From Actinomycetales bacterium (GTDB lineage: Bacteria; Actinomycetota; Actinomycetes; Actinomycetales; Cellulomonadaceae): a stretch of 64,000 bases of DNA. The position numbers and the translations under genes were made by a program. This document shows positions 1-12,152 of the stretch, piece after piece (the stretch's first letter is position 1; each line of letters starts with the position of its first letter). The stretch covers positions 124,001-188,000 of the forward strand of contig JAHLLI010000003.1 of assembly GCA_020444245.1 (NCBI GenBank), read 5' to 3'. The notes under the pieces were generated by a model. The model made no database searches and had not been told where the DNA came from. It worked only from the letters and a program-made list of their open reading frames with translations.

Positions 1-259
1 CCGGGCTGCCGATGTCGATCAGGTCGACGTCGTCCCGGGTGAGCAGCGTGCGCCAGTCGGTGGTGACGTCGGCCCAGCCGAGCGTCGCGGCGGCGTCGCG
101 CAGCGGTCCCTCGGACCGCCCGGCGAGCACCGCCATCTCCGGCCGCAGCGGCAGCTCGAAGAACCGCGGGGCCACCCGCCAGGCCTGGGAGTGGGCGCGT
201 CCCATGAACGCGTAGCCGACCATGCCGACCCCGAGCCGGGGCACCTCGTGCTGAACCAT
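1..259 (-). CDS. Gfo/Idh/MocA-family oxidoreductase, N-terminal fragment
   Basis: About 86 codons are present; the gene runs off the left edge of the window. The translation begins MVQHEVPRLGVGMVGYAFMG, a Rossmann dinucleotide-binding start of the GVGxxGYAFMGRAHS type, and continues to a DVDLIDIGSP segment. That strand and loop are typical of NAD(P)-dependent sugar or polyol dehydrogenases of the Gfo/Idh/MocA family. The ATG at 257-259 is preceded by a GGGAGAG ribosome-binding site. It lies 44 bases downstream of the acetyltransferase gene on the same strand and may be the last member of the ligA unit. The substrate cannot be deduced because the C-terminal domain is missing. Confidence 0.85.
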   Translation of the reverse strand, partial: MVQHEVPRLGVGMVGYAFMGRAHSQAWRVAPRFFELPLRPEMAVLAGRSEGPLRDAAATLGWADVTTDWRTLLTRDDVDLIDIGSP

Positions 260-303
260 CGGTCTCTCCCTCTCGCGCCCCGAGACGCCCGGCGACCCGG
301 CGC

Positions 304-3590
<3,287 letters not shown>

Positions 3591-3591
3591 C

Positions 3592-3597
3592 TAGGCT
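3592..3597 (+). promoter_or_regulatory. Probable -10 element for leaderless S9 peptidase
   Basis: TAGGCT lies 8 nt before the ATG at 3606, and there is no purine-rich ribosome-binding site. The same hexamer recurs before the hydrolase gene (30879) and before the coiled-coil gene (26111). Confidence 0.5.
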
Positions 3598-3605
3598 GGC
3601 GCTCC

Positions 3606-5690
3606 ATGACCGAGGCGCCTCCGCTCGATGCAGTCGACCCGTACGCCTGGCTCGAGGAGGTCGACGGCGACGACGCGATGGCCTGGGTCCGCGAGCGCAA
3701 CGACGAGACCCTCGCCGGCCCCGCCGCGACCCCCGGCTTCGCCGCGACGCGCGACGCGATCCGTGAGGTGCTCGACTCGCCGCACAAGATCCCCGAGGCC
3801 GCCCTCGTCGGAGACCGCCTCTACAACTTCTGGCGCGACGCCGAGCACCCGCGAGGGCTCTGGCGGCGGACCACCTGGGAGTCGTACCGGACCGCCGAAC
3901 CGGACTGGGAGGTGGTCCTGGACCTCGACGCGCTCAACGCCGCCGAGGGGCAGGACTGGGTCTGGCACGGCGCGAAGGTGCTGCGGCCGGACTTCCGGCG
4001 CGCCCTGGTGGCGCTGTCGCACGGCGGTTCGGACGCCGACGTGACGCGCGAGCTGGACCTGGTGACCCTGACCTGGGTGTCACCGGACGACGGTGGCTTC
4101 TTCCGCCCGGAGGCCAAGGGGTCGCTGGGCTGGGTCGACCTGGACACCGTGCTGGTCGCCACGGACCTCGGCCCGGGCAGCACGACCACCTCCGGGTACC
4201 CGCGCACCGTACGGCTGTGGCGCCGCGGCACGCCGCTGGCCGATGCTCCCGAGATCTTCGCCGGTGAGGCCGAGGACCTGTCCGTGGACGCCTGGCACGA
4301 CCACACCCCCGGCTTCTCGCGCACCTTCGTCCAGCGCGCCCTGGACTTCTACTCCGCCGAGGTCCACCTGCGCCGGGACGACGGCTCGCTGGTCCGGGTG
4401 GACGTGCCCACGAGCGCCGAGACGTCCGTGCACCGCGAGTGGTTGCTGGTCCAGCTCCGCGAGGACTGGACCCCGGTCCCGGGCGGTGCGAGCCACCCGG
4501 CAGGAAGCATGGTCGCCGCGGTGCTCGAGGACTGGCTGGCCGGCTCGCGCGAGCTCACGGTGCTCTTCACGCCGACGCCCGCCACATCGCTGGCCGGGCT
4601 GAGCTGGACCCGCCACCGCATGGTGATGTCGGTGCTGCACGACGTGCGCACCGAGGTGCACGTGCTCACCCCGCCCGAGCCCGCCGCGGCGGGCGTCGAC
4701 TGGGCAGCGGTGCCGCTGCCGGGGCTGGCCGAGCTGGTCACGGTCGGCACCCGCGCGGTGGACCGGATCGAGTCCGACGCGATCTGGCTGGTCACCACGG
4801 GCTTCGCCACGCCGCCCACGCTCGCGGTGCAGGAGCTGGGCGCGGCGGGCGAGCCGGCGCCGCCCGAGCCGCTCAAGGCCGCGCCGACCTTCTTCGACGC
4901 CACCGGGGTGCAGGTCGCCCAGCGTTTCGCGACCTCCGAGGACGGGACCCGGGTGCCCTACTTCCTGGTCCGTGGCCCGCAGGCCCGCACCGACGGCACG
5001 GCCCCGACGCTGCTGTACGGGTACGGCGGCTTCGAGATCTCGCTGCTGCCGTCCTACTCCGGGACGCTCGGGCGCACGTGGCTGTCCCGTGGCGGGGTCT
5101 ACGCGCTGGCCAACATCCGAGGCGGGGGCGAGTACGGACCCACCTGGCACCAGGCGGCGCTGCGCGAGAAGCGGCACCGCGCCTACGAGGACTTCGCAGC
5201 GGTGGCCCGCGACCTGGTCGCCTCCGGTGTCACCACGCCCGCACACCTGGGCGTCCAGGGCGGTTCGAACGGCGGCCTGCTCGCCGGGAACGTGCTGACC
5301 CGGTACCCGGAGCTGGTGGGTGCCGTGGTGATCCAGGTGCCGCTGGCCGACATGAAGCGCTACTCGCACCTGCTCGCCGGCGCGTCGTGGATGGCCGAGT
5401 ACGGCGACCCCGACGACCCGGAGGACTGGGCGTTCATCCGGACGTTCTCGCCCTACCACCTGCTCGACGCCGACCGGGACTACCCGCCTGTGTTGCTCAC
5501 CACCTCGACCCGCGACGACCGGGTGCACCCGGGCCACGCCCGCAAGATGGCCGCGTGGCTTCGCGACCACGGCAAGGACGTCACGTACTACGAGAACGTC
5601 GAGGGCGGCCACGGCGGTGCCGCGGACAACTCGCAGGCGGCGTTCATGTCCGCGCTGGCGTTCGAGTTCCTGGCGGAGCGGCTCGCCTGA
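3606..5690 (+). CDS. Prolyl oligopeptidase family S9A peptidase
   Basis: This 694-residue protein is a cytosolic serine peptidase of the prolyl-oligopeptidase clan; no signal peptide is present. The N-terminal part opens with DPYAWLEEVDGDDAMAWV, a typical S9A start, and leads into a beta-propeller region. The C-terminal alpha/beta-hydrolase domain carries the nucleophile serine in GVQGGSNGGLLAG, the aspartate in TSTRDDRVHPGHA and the histidine in VEGGHGGAADN, so the triad is intact. Length fits the family. It is a single-gene unit on the plus strand inside an otherwise minus-strand group (ligA to etfB), whose typical actinobacterial order it interrupts. The family cleaves short peptides after proline; oligopeptidase B-like specificity is not excluded. 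Confidence 0.93.
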   Translation: MTEAPPLDAVDPYAWLEEVDGDDAMAWVRERNDETLAGPAATPGFAATRDAIREVLDSPHKIPEAALVGDRLYNFWRDAEHPRGLWRRTTWESYRTAEPDWEVVLDLDALNAAEGQDWVWHGAKVLRPDFRRALVALSHGGSDADVTRELDLVTLTWVSPDDGGFFRPEAKGSLGWVDLDTVLVATDLGPGSTTTSGYPRTVRLWRRGTPLADAPEIFAGEAEDLSVDAWHDHTPGFSRTFVQRALDFYSAEVHLRRDDGSLVRVDVPTSAETSVHREWLLVQLREDWTPVPGGASHPAGSMVAAVLEDWLAGSRELTVLFTPTPATSLAGLSWTRHRMVMSVLHDVRTEVHVLTPPEPAAAGVDWAAVPLPGLAELVTVGTRAVDRIESDAIWLVTTGFATPPTLAVQELGAAGEPAPPEPLKAAPTFFDATGVQVAQRFATSEDGTRVPYFLVRGPQARTDGTAPTLLYGYGGFEISLLPSYSGTLGRTWLSRGGVYALANIRGGGEYGPTWHQAALREKRHRAYEDFAAVARDLVASGVTTPAHLGVQGGSNGGLLAGNVLTRYPELVGAVVIQVPLADMKRYSHLLAGASWMAEYGDPDDPEDWAFIRTFSPYHLLDADRDYPPVLLTTSTRDDRVHPGHARKMAAWLRDHGKDVTYYENVEGGHGGAADNSQAAFMSALAFEFLAERLA

Positions 5691-5702
5691 GCGGCGAAGG
5701 GC

Positions 5703-6737
5703 TCAGGCCTCGGCGCGCTCGGCCAGCAGTGCGGCGACCTGCACGGCGGTGCGGGTCTCGTAGGCGGCGGCCTGCAGGTTGCCCAGCACCTGGTCCCCGC
5801 CGCCGCTGGTGTCGGTGTGCACCACGACGTCCGCGAGGCCCGCGGCGGGCAGGCCGATCTCGCCCCAGGGCCGGTGGATGAGTCGGGCGAGCTTGGCCAC
5901 GTCGGGGCCGCCCTTGCGGGGGTGCTCGCGCGGCAGCCCGAACCACGGCCGCTTGCCGCGCTCGACCGCTGCGGCGACCGGCTCCCACTGCTGGGCACGC
6001 ACCCCGGCCGCGGCGACACCGATGCAGTCCGCGTCGGTCGCAGCCATCACGGCGAGCGAGCGCGAGGCGAAGCGCGCGCCGCCGTGCAGCGCAACGCGGG
6101 CAGCACCGGCACCTCGGGCGATCTCGATCACGTGGTCCAGCCGGGCCGCCGCATCCGGCACCGCGACGGCGCCGATCCGGCCGTGGCCGGAGAACGTCGG
6201 CACCGCACCGCCCAGCACGTCGGGCAGGCTCGGCTCGCGCAGGACCACCACGAGCTCCGCGTGCGGGGCGGCCTCGCGCACCCGGCGCACGAGCAGTGCG
6301 ATCCCCTCGGCGAGGCACTCCACGAGCTCGCGCACCGCACCGTGGTCGGACAGGACCCGGTCGCCGCGGGCCAGCCAGAGCGCCGCGGCCAGCGACCAGG
6401 GGCCACGGGTCGTGACCACCAGAGGCCCCGCCCAGGCGTGGCCGAGCACCGCCAGCGCATCCAGGTCCTCGCGCAGCAGTGCGGCCGAGCGCTCCAGGTC
6501 CGCGCCGGGCCGGTCGGCGAGCTGCCAGCCGTGCGGGCCGAGCTCGACCGGCATCCCCTCCAGCAGCGCCGCGGTGCGCGCGGTGGACTCCGCGTACGGG
6601 CCGCGCTTGGGCATGTGCACCATCGGCGGCATGCCGACCACACCGGCCGGCACGTCGGCCAGCTCGGTGAACGCCACGTCCTGCGCCTTGAGCACCTTGT
6701 GACCCGGCCACGGGCCGAGCGCCGTCACACCGGTCAC
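5703..6737 (-). CDS. MetE C-terminal-domain-like protein (not a typical methionine synthase)
   Basis: This 344-residue protein has the TIM-barrel layout of the C-terminal domain of cobalamin-independent methionine synthase and opens with a MetE-like phrase ([19 protein letters not shown]). The full enzyme is more than twice as long. The His-x-Cys zinc site expected after the RVALH strand reads LHGGARF, and only two cysteines are visible (VECLAEG and DADCIGV), so the zinc-thiolate chemistry of MetE is probably absent. Its start overlaps the mnmA stop by 4 nt. Equivalent genes sit near ligA, mnmA and iscS in other Actinobacteria, for example Mycobacterium. The function is unknown; a link to tRNA thiolation or sulfur transfer is only inference from position. 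Confidence 0.75.
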   Translation of the reverse strand: MTGVTALGPWPGHKVLKAQDVAFTELADVPAGVVGMPPMVHMPKRGPYAESTARTAALLEGMPVELGPHGWQLADRPGADLERSAALLREDLDALAVLGHAWAGPLVVTTRGPWSLAAALWLARGDRVLSDHGAVRELVECLAEGIALLVRRVREAAPHAELVVVLREPSLPDVLGGAVPTFSGHGRIGAVAVPDAAARLDHVIEIARGAGAARVALHGGARFASRSLAVMAATDADCIGVAAAGVRAQQWEPVAAAVERGKRPWFGLPREHPRKGGPDVAKLARLIHRPWGEIGLPAAGLADVVVHTDTSGGGDQVLGNLQAAAYETRTAVQVAALLAERAEA

Positions 6738-7816
6738 CGGCGCTCCACCTCGTCGATCGTCGCCTGGACCGCGACGCGGTCACCCAGGTACCCCACCGCG
6801 GACTGACCGGCAGCGAGGCCCCGCACCGGCCGGTCGAGGCGCACCTCGAGCCCGCCGTCCGCCGCGCGCCAGCGGGCCGGCACCGGCGTGCCGTGCGCGC
6901 GCAGCTGGACCTCACCGGCCGTCCAGCCGGCGCTCGGCGGGTCGAACCACACGACGTCGGCGCCGCGCAGCCCGGTGACCGAGAGGAGCTCCGCGGCCCC
7001 GACCACCACGGAGTTGGTCGCAGGCCGGACGTCCAGGACGTACCGCGGGCGGCCGTCGGCGGCGGGCCGGCCCAGACCGAGGCCCTTGCGCTGCCCCACG
7101 GTGAACGCCCACGCGCCGTCGTGCCGGCCCACCACGGCGCCGTCGGCGTCCACCACGTCACCCGGGGTGGAGCCCAGCCGCTCGCGCAGGAACCCCTGGG
7201 TGTCGCCGTCTGCGACGAAGCACAGGTCGTAGGAGTCCGGCTTGGCGCTCACCGGCAGGCCGCGGGCCGCGGCCTCGGCGCGCACGTCGTCCTTGGTGGC
7301 GACGGTGCCGAGCGGGAACATCGCCCGGGCCAGGCGCTCCGGCCCCATCACGGCGAGCACGTACGACTGGTCCTTCGCGGCGTCGCGCGCGCGGTGCAGG
7401 CTGCGCCGGCCGTCCTCGGGCAGCTCCACGCGGGCGTAGTGGCCGGTGCACACCGCGTCGAAGCCGAGCGCCGTGGCCTTGTCCAGCAACGCACTGAACT
7501 TGATGTGCTCGTTGCAGCGCACGCAGGGGTTCGGGGTGCGACCCGCGGCGTACTCGGACAGGAAGTCCGCGACCACCGTCTCCTCGAAGCGCTCGGACAG
7601 GTCCCACACGTAGTACCCGATGCCGAGCACGTCGGCGCTGCGGCGCGCGTCCGAGGCGTCCTCGATCGTGCAGCAGCCGCGCGAGCCGGTCCGGTGCTCG
7701 GCACGACTGCGCGACAGCGCCATGTGCACGCCCACGACGTCGTGCCCCGCGTCCACGGCGCGGGCCGCCGCGACGGCGGAGTCCACCCCGCCGGACAGGG
7801 CCGCCAGCACGCGCAT
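6734..7816 (-). CDS. mnmA: tRNA-specific 2-thiouridylase MnmA
   Basis: MnmA adds sulfur to U34 of tRNA-Lys, -Glu and -Gln. The 360-residue protein starts [17 protein letters not shown], which contains the PP-loop SGGVDS for ATP binding. The two catalytic cysteines are in [12 protein letters not shown] (about residue 97) and [12 protein letters not shown] (about residue 195). Length is normal. The ATG at 7814-7816 has TACGCT 6 nt upstream. The gene lies downstream of a cysteine desulfurase, the expected sulfur donor, and overlaps the MetE-like gene by 4 nt. Confidence 0.96.
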   Translation of the reverse strand: MRVLAALSGGVDSAVAAARAVDAGHDVVGVHMALSRSRAEHRTGSRGCCTIEDASDARRSADVLGIGYYVWDLSERFEETVVADFLSEYAAGRTPNPCVRCNEHIKFSALLDKATALGFDAVCTGHYARVELPEDGRRSLHRARDAAKDQSYVLAVMGPERLARAMFPLGTVATKDDVRAEAAARGLPVSAKPDSYDLCFVADGDTQGFLRERLGSTPGDVVDADGAVVGRHDGAWAFTVGQRKGLGLGRPAADGRPRYVLDVRPATNSVVVGAAELLSVTGLRGADVVWFDPPSAGWTAGEVQLRAHGTPVPARWRAADGGLEVRLDRPVRGLAAGQSAVGYLGDRVAVQATIDEVERR

Positions 7817-7822
7817 GCGCCC

Positions 7823-7828
7823 AGCGTA
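7823..7828 (-). promoter_or_regulatory. Probable -10 element for leaderless mnmA
   Basis: TACGCT lies 6 nt before the mnmA ATG in the 62-nt gap after the cysteine desulfurase gene. It suggests an additional promoter inside the unit. Confidence 0.45.
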
Positions 7829-7878
7829 CGGGCGCGCCGCGGGTGCTCCGGCCGCCGGACCGGGCGTCCTGGCCGTCG

Positions 7879-9075
7879 TCAGCCGACCCGGCGGGCCGGA
7901 GCCGACGCCAGCCCCGCCGCCTTGGCCCGCGCCACGACCTCCGGTAGCGCCGCGAGCACCGCCTCGACGTCCTGGGCCGTCGACGTGCGGCCCAGGGAGA
8001 ACCGCAGCGCCCCGCGCGCGTCGGCCTCGTCGACGCCGCAGGCCAGCAGGACGTGGCTGGGCTGGGGCACCCCGGCCGCGCACGCGGAGCCGGTCGAGCA
8101 CGCCACACCGCGGCTGTCCATCAGGTAGAGCAGCGAGTCCCCCTCGCAGCCGGGGAAGGTCAGGTGCGCGCTGTGCGGCAGCCGGCGGCCGGTCGAGGGT
8201 TCGGGTCCGCGGAGCACCGCGTCGGGCACCAGACGGCGCGCGCCGTCGACCAGGGCGTCGCGCAGCGCCGCGAGGCGGACCGCCTCGGACGGCAGGTCGG
8301 CGACCGCCAGCTCCGCCGCCAACGCCATCCCCACGGACCCCACGGCGTCCAGCGTGCCCGACCGCACCGAACGCTCCTGCCCACCGCCGTGCAGCACCGG
8401 CACCAGCTCGAGCCCGCGCCGCGCGACCAGGGCACCGACGCCCACCGGGCCGCCGAGCTTGTGGGCCGAGATCGTCACCGCGTCCACGGCGATGGCGCGC
8501 AGGTCGACGGGCAGGTGACCGAACGCCTGGACCGCGTCGGTGTGCACCGGCACACCGTGGGCGTGCGCGAGCTCGACGACCTCGGCGAGCGGCTGCACCG
8601 TGCCGATCTCGTTGTTGGCCCACATCACCGAGACGAGGGCGACGCGATCTCCGTGCTCGGACAGCTCGGCGGCGAGTGCGTCCAGGTCGAGCGCGCCGTC
8701 GGGGTGCACGGGCAGCTCGACGACGTCGGCGCCCTGCGTCGCCAGCCAGCGAGCCGGGTCGAGCACGGCGTGGTGCTCCACGGCGCTGACCAGCACCCTG
8801 ATGCGTCGCGGGTCGGCACCGTGCCGGGCCCACCACAGGCCCTTGACCGCGAGGTTGTCCGCCTCGGTGCCACCGGACGTCCAGACCACCTCGCTCGGCC
8901 GCGCACCGAGGGTCGCCGCGAGTCGCTCCCGGCTCTCCTCGACCGCCCGGCGCGCCGCACGGCCCGGTGCGTGCACCGAGGACGGGTTCCCGACCCGCGC
9001 CAGCTCGGCGACCATCGCCTCGGCCACCAGCGGATGCACCGGCGTGGTCGCGGCGTGGTCCAGGTAGTGGGTCAC
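7879..9075 (-). CDS. Cysteine desulfurase (IscS/NifS family)
   Basis: This PLP enzyme releases sulfur from cysteine as an enzyme persulfide. The 398 residues begin [18 protein letters not shown], the classic NifS/IscS opening. The PLP lysine is in [17 protein letters not shown] (about residue 200), and the mobile active-site cysteine loop reads [13 protein letters not shown] (about residue 325), followed by SHVLLA. The short class-I-type cysteine loop argues for IscS/NifS rather than SufS. Its neighbour mnmA is the likely sulfur acceptor. The GTG start has TACCCT 6 nt upstream and no Shine-Dalgarno sequence. The gene is divergent from the APH-fold kinase. Confidence 0.95.
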   Translation of the reverse strand: MTHYLDHAATTPVHPLVAEAMVAELARVGNPSSVHAPGRAARRAVEESRERLAATLGARPSEVVWTSGGTEADNLAVKGLWWARHGADPRRIRVLVSAVEHHAVLDPARWLATQGADVVELPVHPDGALDLDALAAELSEHGDRVALVSVMWANNEIGTVQPLAEVVELAHAHGVPVHTDAVQAFGHLPVDLRAIAVDAVTISAHKLGGPVGVGALVARRGLELVPVLHGGGQERSVRSGTLDAVGSVGMALAAELAVADLPSEAVRLAALRDALVDGARRLVPDAVLRGPEPSTGRRLPHSAHLTFPGCEGDSLLYLMDSRGVACSTGSACAAGVPQPSHVLLACGVDEADARGALRFSLGRTSTAQDVEAVLAALPEVVARAKAAGLASAPARRVG

Positions 9076-9081
9076 GCCCCG

Positions 9082-9087
9082 AGGGTA
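9082..9087 (-). promoter_or_regulatory. Probable -10 element for leaderless cysteine desulfurase gene
   Basis: TACCCT lies 6 nt before the GTG at 9075. It heads the desulfurase-mnmA-MetE-like unit. Confidence 0.5.
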
Positions 9088-9176
9088 GGCGGGCCCGCGC
9101 CCCGACCGTGCCGGGCGACCGCCGGGTGGGAGCGCCCGGCAGCCGGACGTCCGTCTCCGATGTCCGCAACTGCTGA

Positions 9177-9182
9177 CACAAT
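9177..9182 (+). promoter_or_regulatory. Probable -10 element for leaderless APH-fold kinase gene
   Basis: CACAAT is followed by six cytosines and then the GTG at 9189. The identical hexamer at the same spacing precedes nagA and the zinc-ribbon gene. Confidence 0.45.
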
Positions 9183-9188
9183 CCCCCC

Positions 9189-10160
9189 GTGACCGATGAC
9201 GGCCCGCCGCTGGCGTTCAGCGGATCACGCCTGGCGTGGTCGGACATGCCACGCGACGTGCGGGCCCGGATCGCCGAGCTGGCCGGTGCCGAGGTGGCCA
9301 CCGAGGCCCCGGCCACCACCGGTTTCAGCCCCGGCTACGCGTCGCTGCTCGAGCTGGCCGACGGCACCGAGGTGTTCGTCAAGGCGGTCTCCCCCGAGCA
9401 GAACCCCGACTCGCCGAACCTCGCCCGCGCCGAGATCCGGACCCTGGAGCTCCTCCCGCCCGAGGTCCCCGCGCCGCGGCTGCGCTGGTCCCACGACGAC
9501 GGGACCTGGGTGATGATGGGGATCGAGGCGGTCGCCGGGCACGTCCCGGACCACCCCTGGCGCCCCGACCAGCTGCGCCGCACGCTCGACGTGGTCGACC
9601 GCCTCGCGCGCGCCGGGACGCCGGCCCCGCAGGACCTGCCGCCGTTGTCGACCGCCCTCGACGGGCTCGCGGCCGCGACCCGCGCCCTGGCCGACAGCCC
9701 CACGGACCTCGAGCGGGCCGTGGCGGCCGTCGGCGAGCACGGCGAGTGGCTCGCCGAGCACCTGACGGACCTGGTGGCCTGGGCCGAGCAGGCGCCGTTC
9801 CTGGCCACCGGCACCACGCTCGCGCACAACGACCTGCGCGCGGACAACGTGCTCCTCGACGAGCACGACGCGTGGGTCGTCGACTGGCCGCACGCCTGCA
9901 AGGACGCACCCCCCTGGTACGACCTGGTCGGACTGCTGGTCAGCGTGTCGATGCAGGGTGGTGGCGATCCGGAGGAGCTGTTCTGGTCCCACCCGACGGC
10001 CGCCGGCGCGGACCGGGAGTCGGTGCGCGCGGTCCTCGCGGCGCTGACGGGCTACTTCCTGCTGGGTGCCGTACGGCCCGCTCCCCTGGGGATCGGCAAC
10101 CTGCGGCCGTTCCAGCTCGCCCACGGCCGCGCCGCGCTGGCGTGGCTGCGGCGCTTCTGA
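9189..10160 (+). CDS. Aminoglycoside phosphotransferase (APH)-fold kinase
   Basis: This 323-residue protein has the APH/choline-kinase fold. The catalytic loop reads [15 protein letters not shown] (about residue 215) with the HxDxxxxN pattern, followed by the metal-binding VVDWPHA segment. The N-terminal lobe has a nucleotide-binding lysine candidate in [12 protein letters not shown]. Many actinobacterial proteins of this type are orphan small-molecule kinases; nothing near it indicates antibiotic resistance. It is a single-gene unit, divergent from the cysteine desulfurase gene and convergent with etfA, 12 nt away. The substrate is unknown. Confidence 0.85.
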   Translation: MTDDGPPLAFSGSRLAWSDMPRDVRARIAELAGAEVATEAPATTGFSPGYASLLELADGTEVFVKAVSPEQNPDSPNLARAEIRTLELLPPEVPAPRLRWSHDDGTWVMMGIEAVAGHVPDHPWRPDQLRRTLDVVDRLARAGTPAPQDLPPLSTALDGLAAATRALADSPTDLERAVAAVGEHGEWLAEHLTDLVAWAEQAPFLATGTTLAHNDLRADNVLLDEHDAWVVDWPHACKDAPPWYDLVGLLVSVSMQGGGDPEELFWSHPTAAGADRESVRAVLAALTGYFLLGAVRPAPLGIGNLRPFQLAHGRAALAWLRRF

Positions 10161-10172
10161 CCGCTCCGCCCG

Positions 10173-11159
10173 TCAGCCCCGCAGCCGGCGCAGCTCGGCG
10201 ATGGCCCGCGGCACGACCTCGCGCAGGTCCCCGACGATGCCCAGGTCGGCGATCTCGAAGATCGGCGCGTCCGCGTCCGTGTTGATCGCGACGATGGTGC
10301 CGGAGGCCTGCATCCCGCCGCGGTGGTGCACCGCGCCGGACACGCCCGCGCCGATGTAGAGCCGCGGGGCCACGGTGACGCCGGTCTGGCCGATCTGCGC
10401 GTCCTTGTCGATCCAGCCCTCGTCGGTCGCCACCCGGGTCGCACCCACCGCGCCGCCCAGCACGTCGGCCAGCTCGTCGAGCAGGCTGAAGTCGCCCTCG
10501 GTCCCCCGGCCGCCGACGACCACCACCTGCGCTGCGCCGAGATCCGGGCGGTCCGACGGGGCGCGCTCCGTGCGTTCCACCACCTCGACGGCGCGGGCCG
10601 TCGCGGAGACCTCGACCTCGTGGGTGACGGCGACCGCCGGGTCGGCGGACGTGGCCTCGGCCTCCACGGCGTGCGGCTTGACGCCCAGCACCGCGAGCGG
10701 CGTGCGCACCGTGCAACGCGACGTCCACGTCGCGGCGAACACCTGCTTGTCCACGACCAGGCGGTCCGGGCCGACCTCGACCGCCGTGACGTCGACCATC
10801 GTCCCCGCGCCGGTGAGCACGCCGAGCCGCGCGGCGACCTCCTTGTTCTCGAACGAGGAGCTCACCAGCACCGCGCGGGTGGCCGGGCCGACCAGACCGG
10901 CCAGCGCCTCGGCGACCACGGGCGTCAGCCGCGGGTGCACCGAGCCGGTGTCGAGCACGTGCACCACGGGCGCGCCGTGCCCGCCGACCTCCTCCAGGGC
11001 CGCGGGCGGCGGCGTCGCGCCGGCCCCGGTCACCCACACGCCGTGCACCGTGCCGATGGCGCGGCCCAGGGTGAGCAGCTCGCGCACCTGCGGGCGCAGC
11101 GTGCCGTCGTCGGCGTGGTCGATCAGGACGAGGACGTCGGCCTCGGCGGGGGTGGTCAT
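10173..11159 (-). CDS. etfA: Electron transfer flavoprotein alpha subunit
   Basis: EtfA forms a heterodimer with EtfB, binds FAD and passes electrons from acyl-CoA and related dehydrogenases to the membrane quinone pool. The 328 residues have an N-terminal nucleotide-binding-like domain and the conserved C-terminal FAD domain, seen as YIGAGVSGAVHHRGGM, IVAINTDADAPIFEIADLGI and GDLREVVPRAI. It follows etfB with a 34-nt gap. The pair lies beside the cysteine desulfurase/mnmA region, as in Mycobacterium (fixB/fixA). Confidence 0.95.
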   Translation of the reverse strand: MTTPAEADVLVLIDHADDGTLRPQVRELLTLGRAIGTVHGVWVTGAGATPPPAALEEVGGHGAPVVHVLDTGSVHPRLTPVVAEALAGLVGPATRAVLVSSSFENKEVAARLGVLTGAGTMVDVTAVEVGPDRLVVDKQVFAATWTSRCTVRTPLAVLGVKPHAVEAEATSADPAVAVTHEVEVSATARAVEVVERTERAPSDRPDLGAAQVVVVGGRGTEGDFSLLDELADVLGGAVGATRVATDEGWIDKDAQIGQTGVTVAPRLYIGAGVSGAVHHRGGMQASGTIVAINTDADAPIFEIADLGIVGDLREVVPRAIAELRRLRG

Positions 11160-11193
11160 CAGCGTCTCCTCGGACGTCGGCGGGCGGGCCCGC

Positions 11194-11982
11194 TCAGACG
11201 AGCTTGTGCTCGACGAGGTACTCGGCCAGGCGCACGCCGGCGTCGCCCTCGTCGGTGATGAGCACGCGGTCGGTGCGTGGCGGTCGCTCGGCCGCGGACA
11301 GCACCTGCGTGCGTGCGCCCCCGGTGCCGACCGTGGCCGGGTCGATCCCCAGGTCCGCCAGGTCCACGGTGTCCACCGGCTTCTTGCGCGCCGCCATGAT
11401 CCCGGCGAACGCCGGGTAGCGCGGCTCGTTGGCCTGGTCGGTGACCGAGACCAGTGCGGGAAGGGGTGCGCGGAGCACCTCGGTCGCGTGGTCCAGGTCG
11501 CGGCGCACCCGTACCGCGCCGTCCGCCACGTCGACGCCGGCCGCCAGGGTGAGCTGGGGCAGGTCGAGCTCGGCAGCGAGCGCCGCGGGGAGCATCGAGG
11601 TCAGGGCGTCCAGCGACGCCATGCCGGTCATCACCAGGTCGACCGGCCCGTCCTCGGCGATCCGGCGCACGGCGGCGGCCAGCACCCGGGCGGTACCGAA
11701 GACGTCCGTGCCGGCCAGGGCGTCGTCGAGCACGTGCACCGCGCGATCGGCGCCCATCTGCAGCGCACGGCGCACCGCGTCCTCGGCGTCGTCCGGCCCC
11801 ATGGTCAGCGCGACCACCTCGGCGTCGTGCTCCTCGGCCAGCACCAGGGCCGCCTCGACGGCGTTCTCGTCGAGCTCGTTGAGCGTGCCGTCACCTCCGT
11901 CGCGCGCCACCCGACCGTCCTCGCCGAGGCGGCGGTCGGCCATCAGGTCCGGGACGTGCTTGACGCAGACGACGATCCTCAC
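11194..11982 (-). CDS. etfB: Electron transfer flavoprotein beta subunit
   Basis: EtfB is the AMP-binding partner of EtfA. The 262 residues begin at the GTG at 11980-11982 (VRIVVCVKHVPDLMADRR), the canonical start of the family, and contain the typical LNELDENAVEAAL segment and an MGADRAVHV strand. The start has a GAGGGGAG ribosome-binding site about 9 nt upstream, so longer readings are rejected. It is the first gene of etfBA and is divergent from glgX across a 170-nt gap. Confidence 0.95.
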   Translation of the reverse strand: MRIVVCVKHVPDLMADRRLGEDGRVARDGGDGTLNELDENAVEAALVLAEEHDAEVVALTMGPDDAEDAVRRALQMGADRAVHVLDDALAGTDVFGTARVLAAAVRRIAEDGPVDLVMTGMASLDALTSMLPAALAAELDLPQLTLAAGVDVADGAVRVRRDLDHATEVLRAPLPALVSVTDQANEPRYPAFAGIMAARKKPVDTVDLADLGIDPATVGTGGARTQVLSAAERPPRTDRVLITDEGDAGVRLAEYLVEHKLV

Positions 11983-12138
11983 CGAGCTCGAGCTCCCCTC
12001 AGTCCTGCGAGCGACGCCACAGGCTACTCGCCGGGGCACGAGACCGCCGACCGACGGCGACCGCACCACCGGGCGGATCCGTCGGCGGCGGACGGCGCAC
12101 GATGCGGGCACCGCCCACGCGGAGCGGTACCGGTACGC

Positions 12139-12144
12139 CACACT
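12139..12144 (+). promoter_or_regulatory. Probable -10 element for glgX
   Basis: CACACT lies 8 nt before the ATG at 12153. A GTACCGGTAC palindrome sits just upstream and could be part of an operator; no regulator is implicated by the sequence. Confidence 0.35.
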
Positions 12145-12152
12145 GGTGCACC

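Noticed and set aside
5703-6737. Annotating this gene simply as methionine synthase (metE)
   Set aside because: It is half the length, lacks the N-terminal barrel and the HxC zinc ligands.
9189-10160. Aminoglycoside resistance gene
   Set aside because: The APH fold is shared by many metabolic kinases; there is no resistance context or mobile element.
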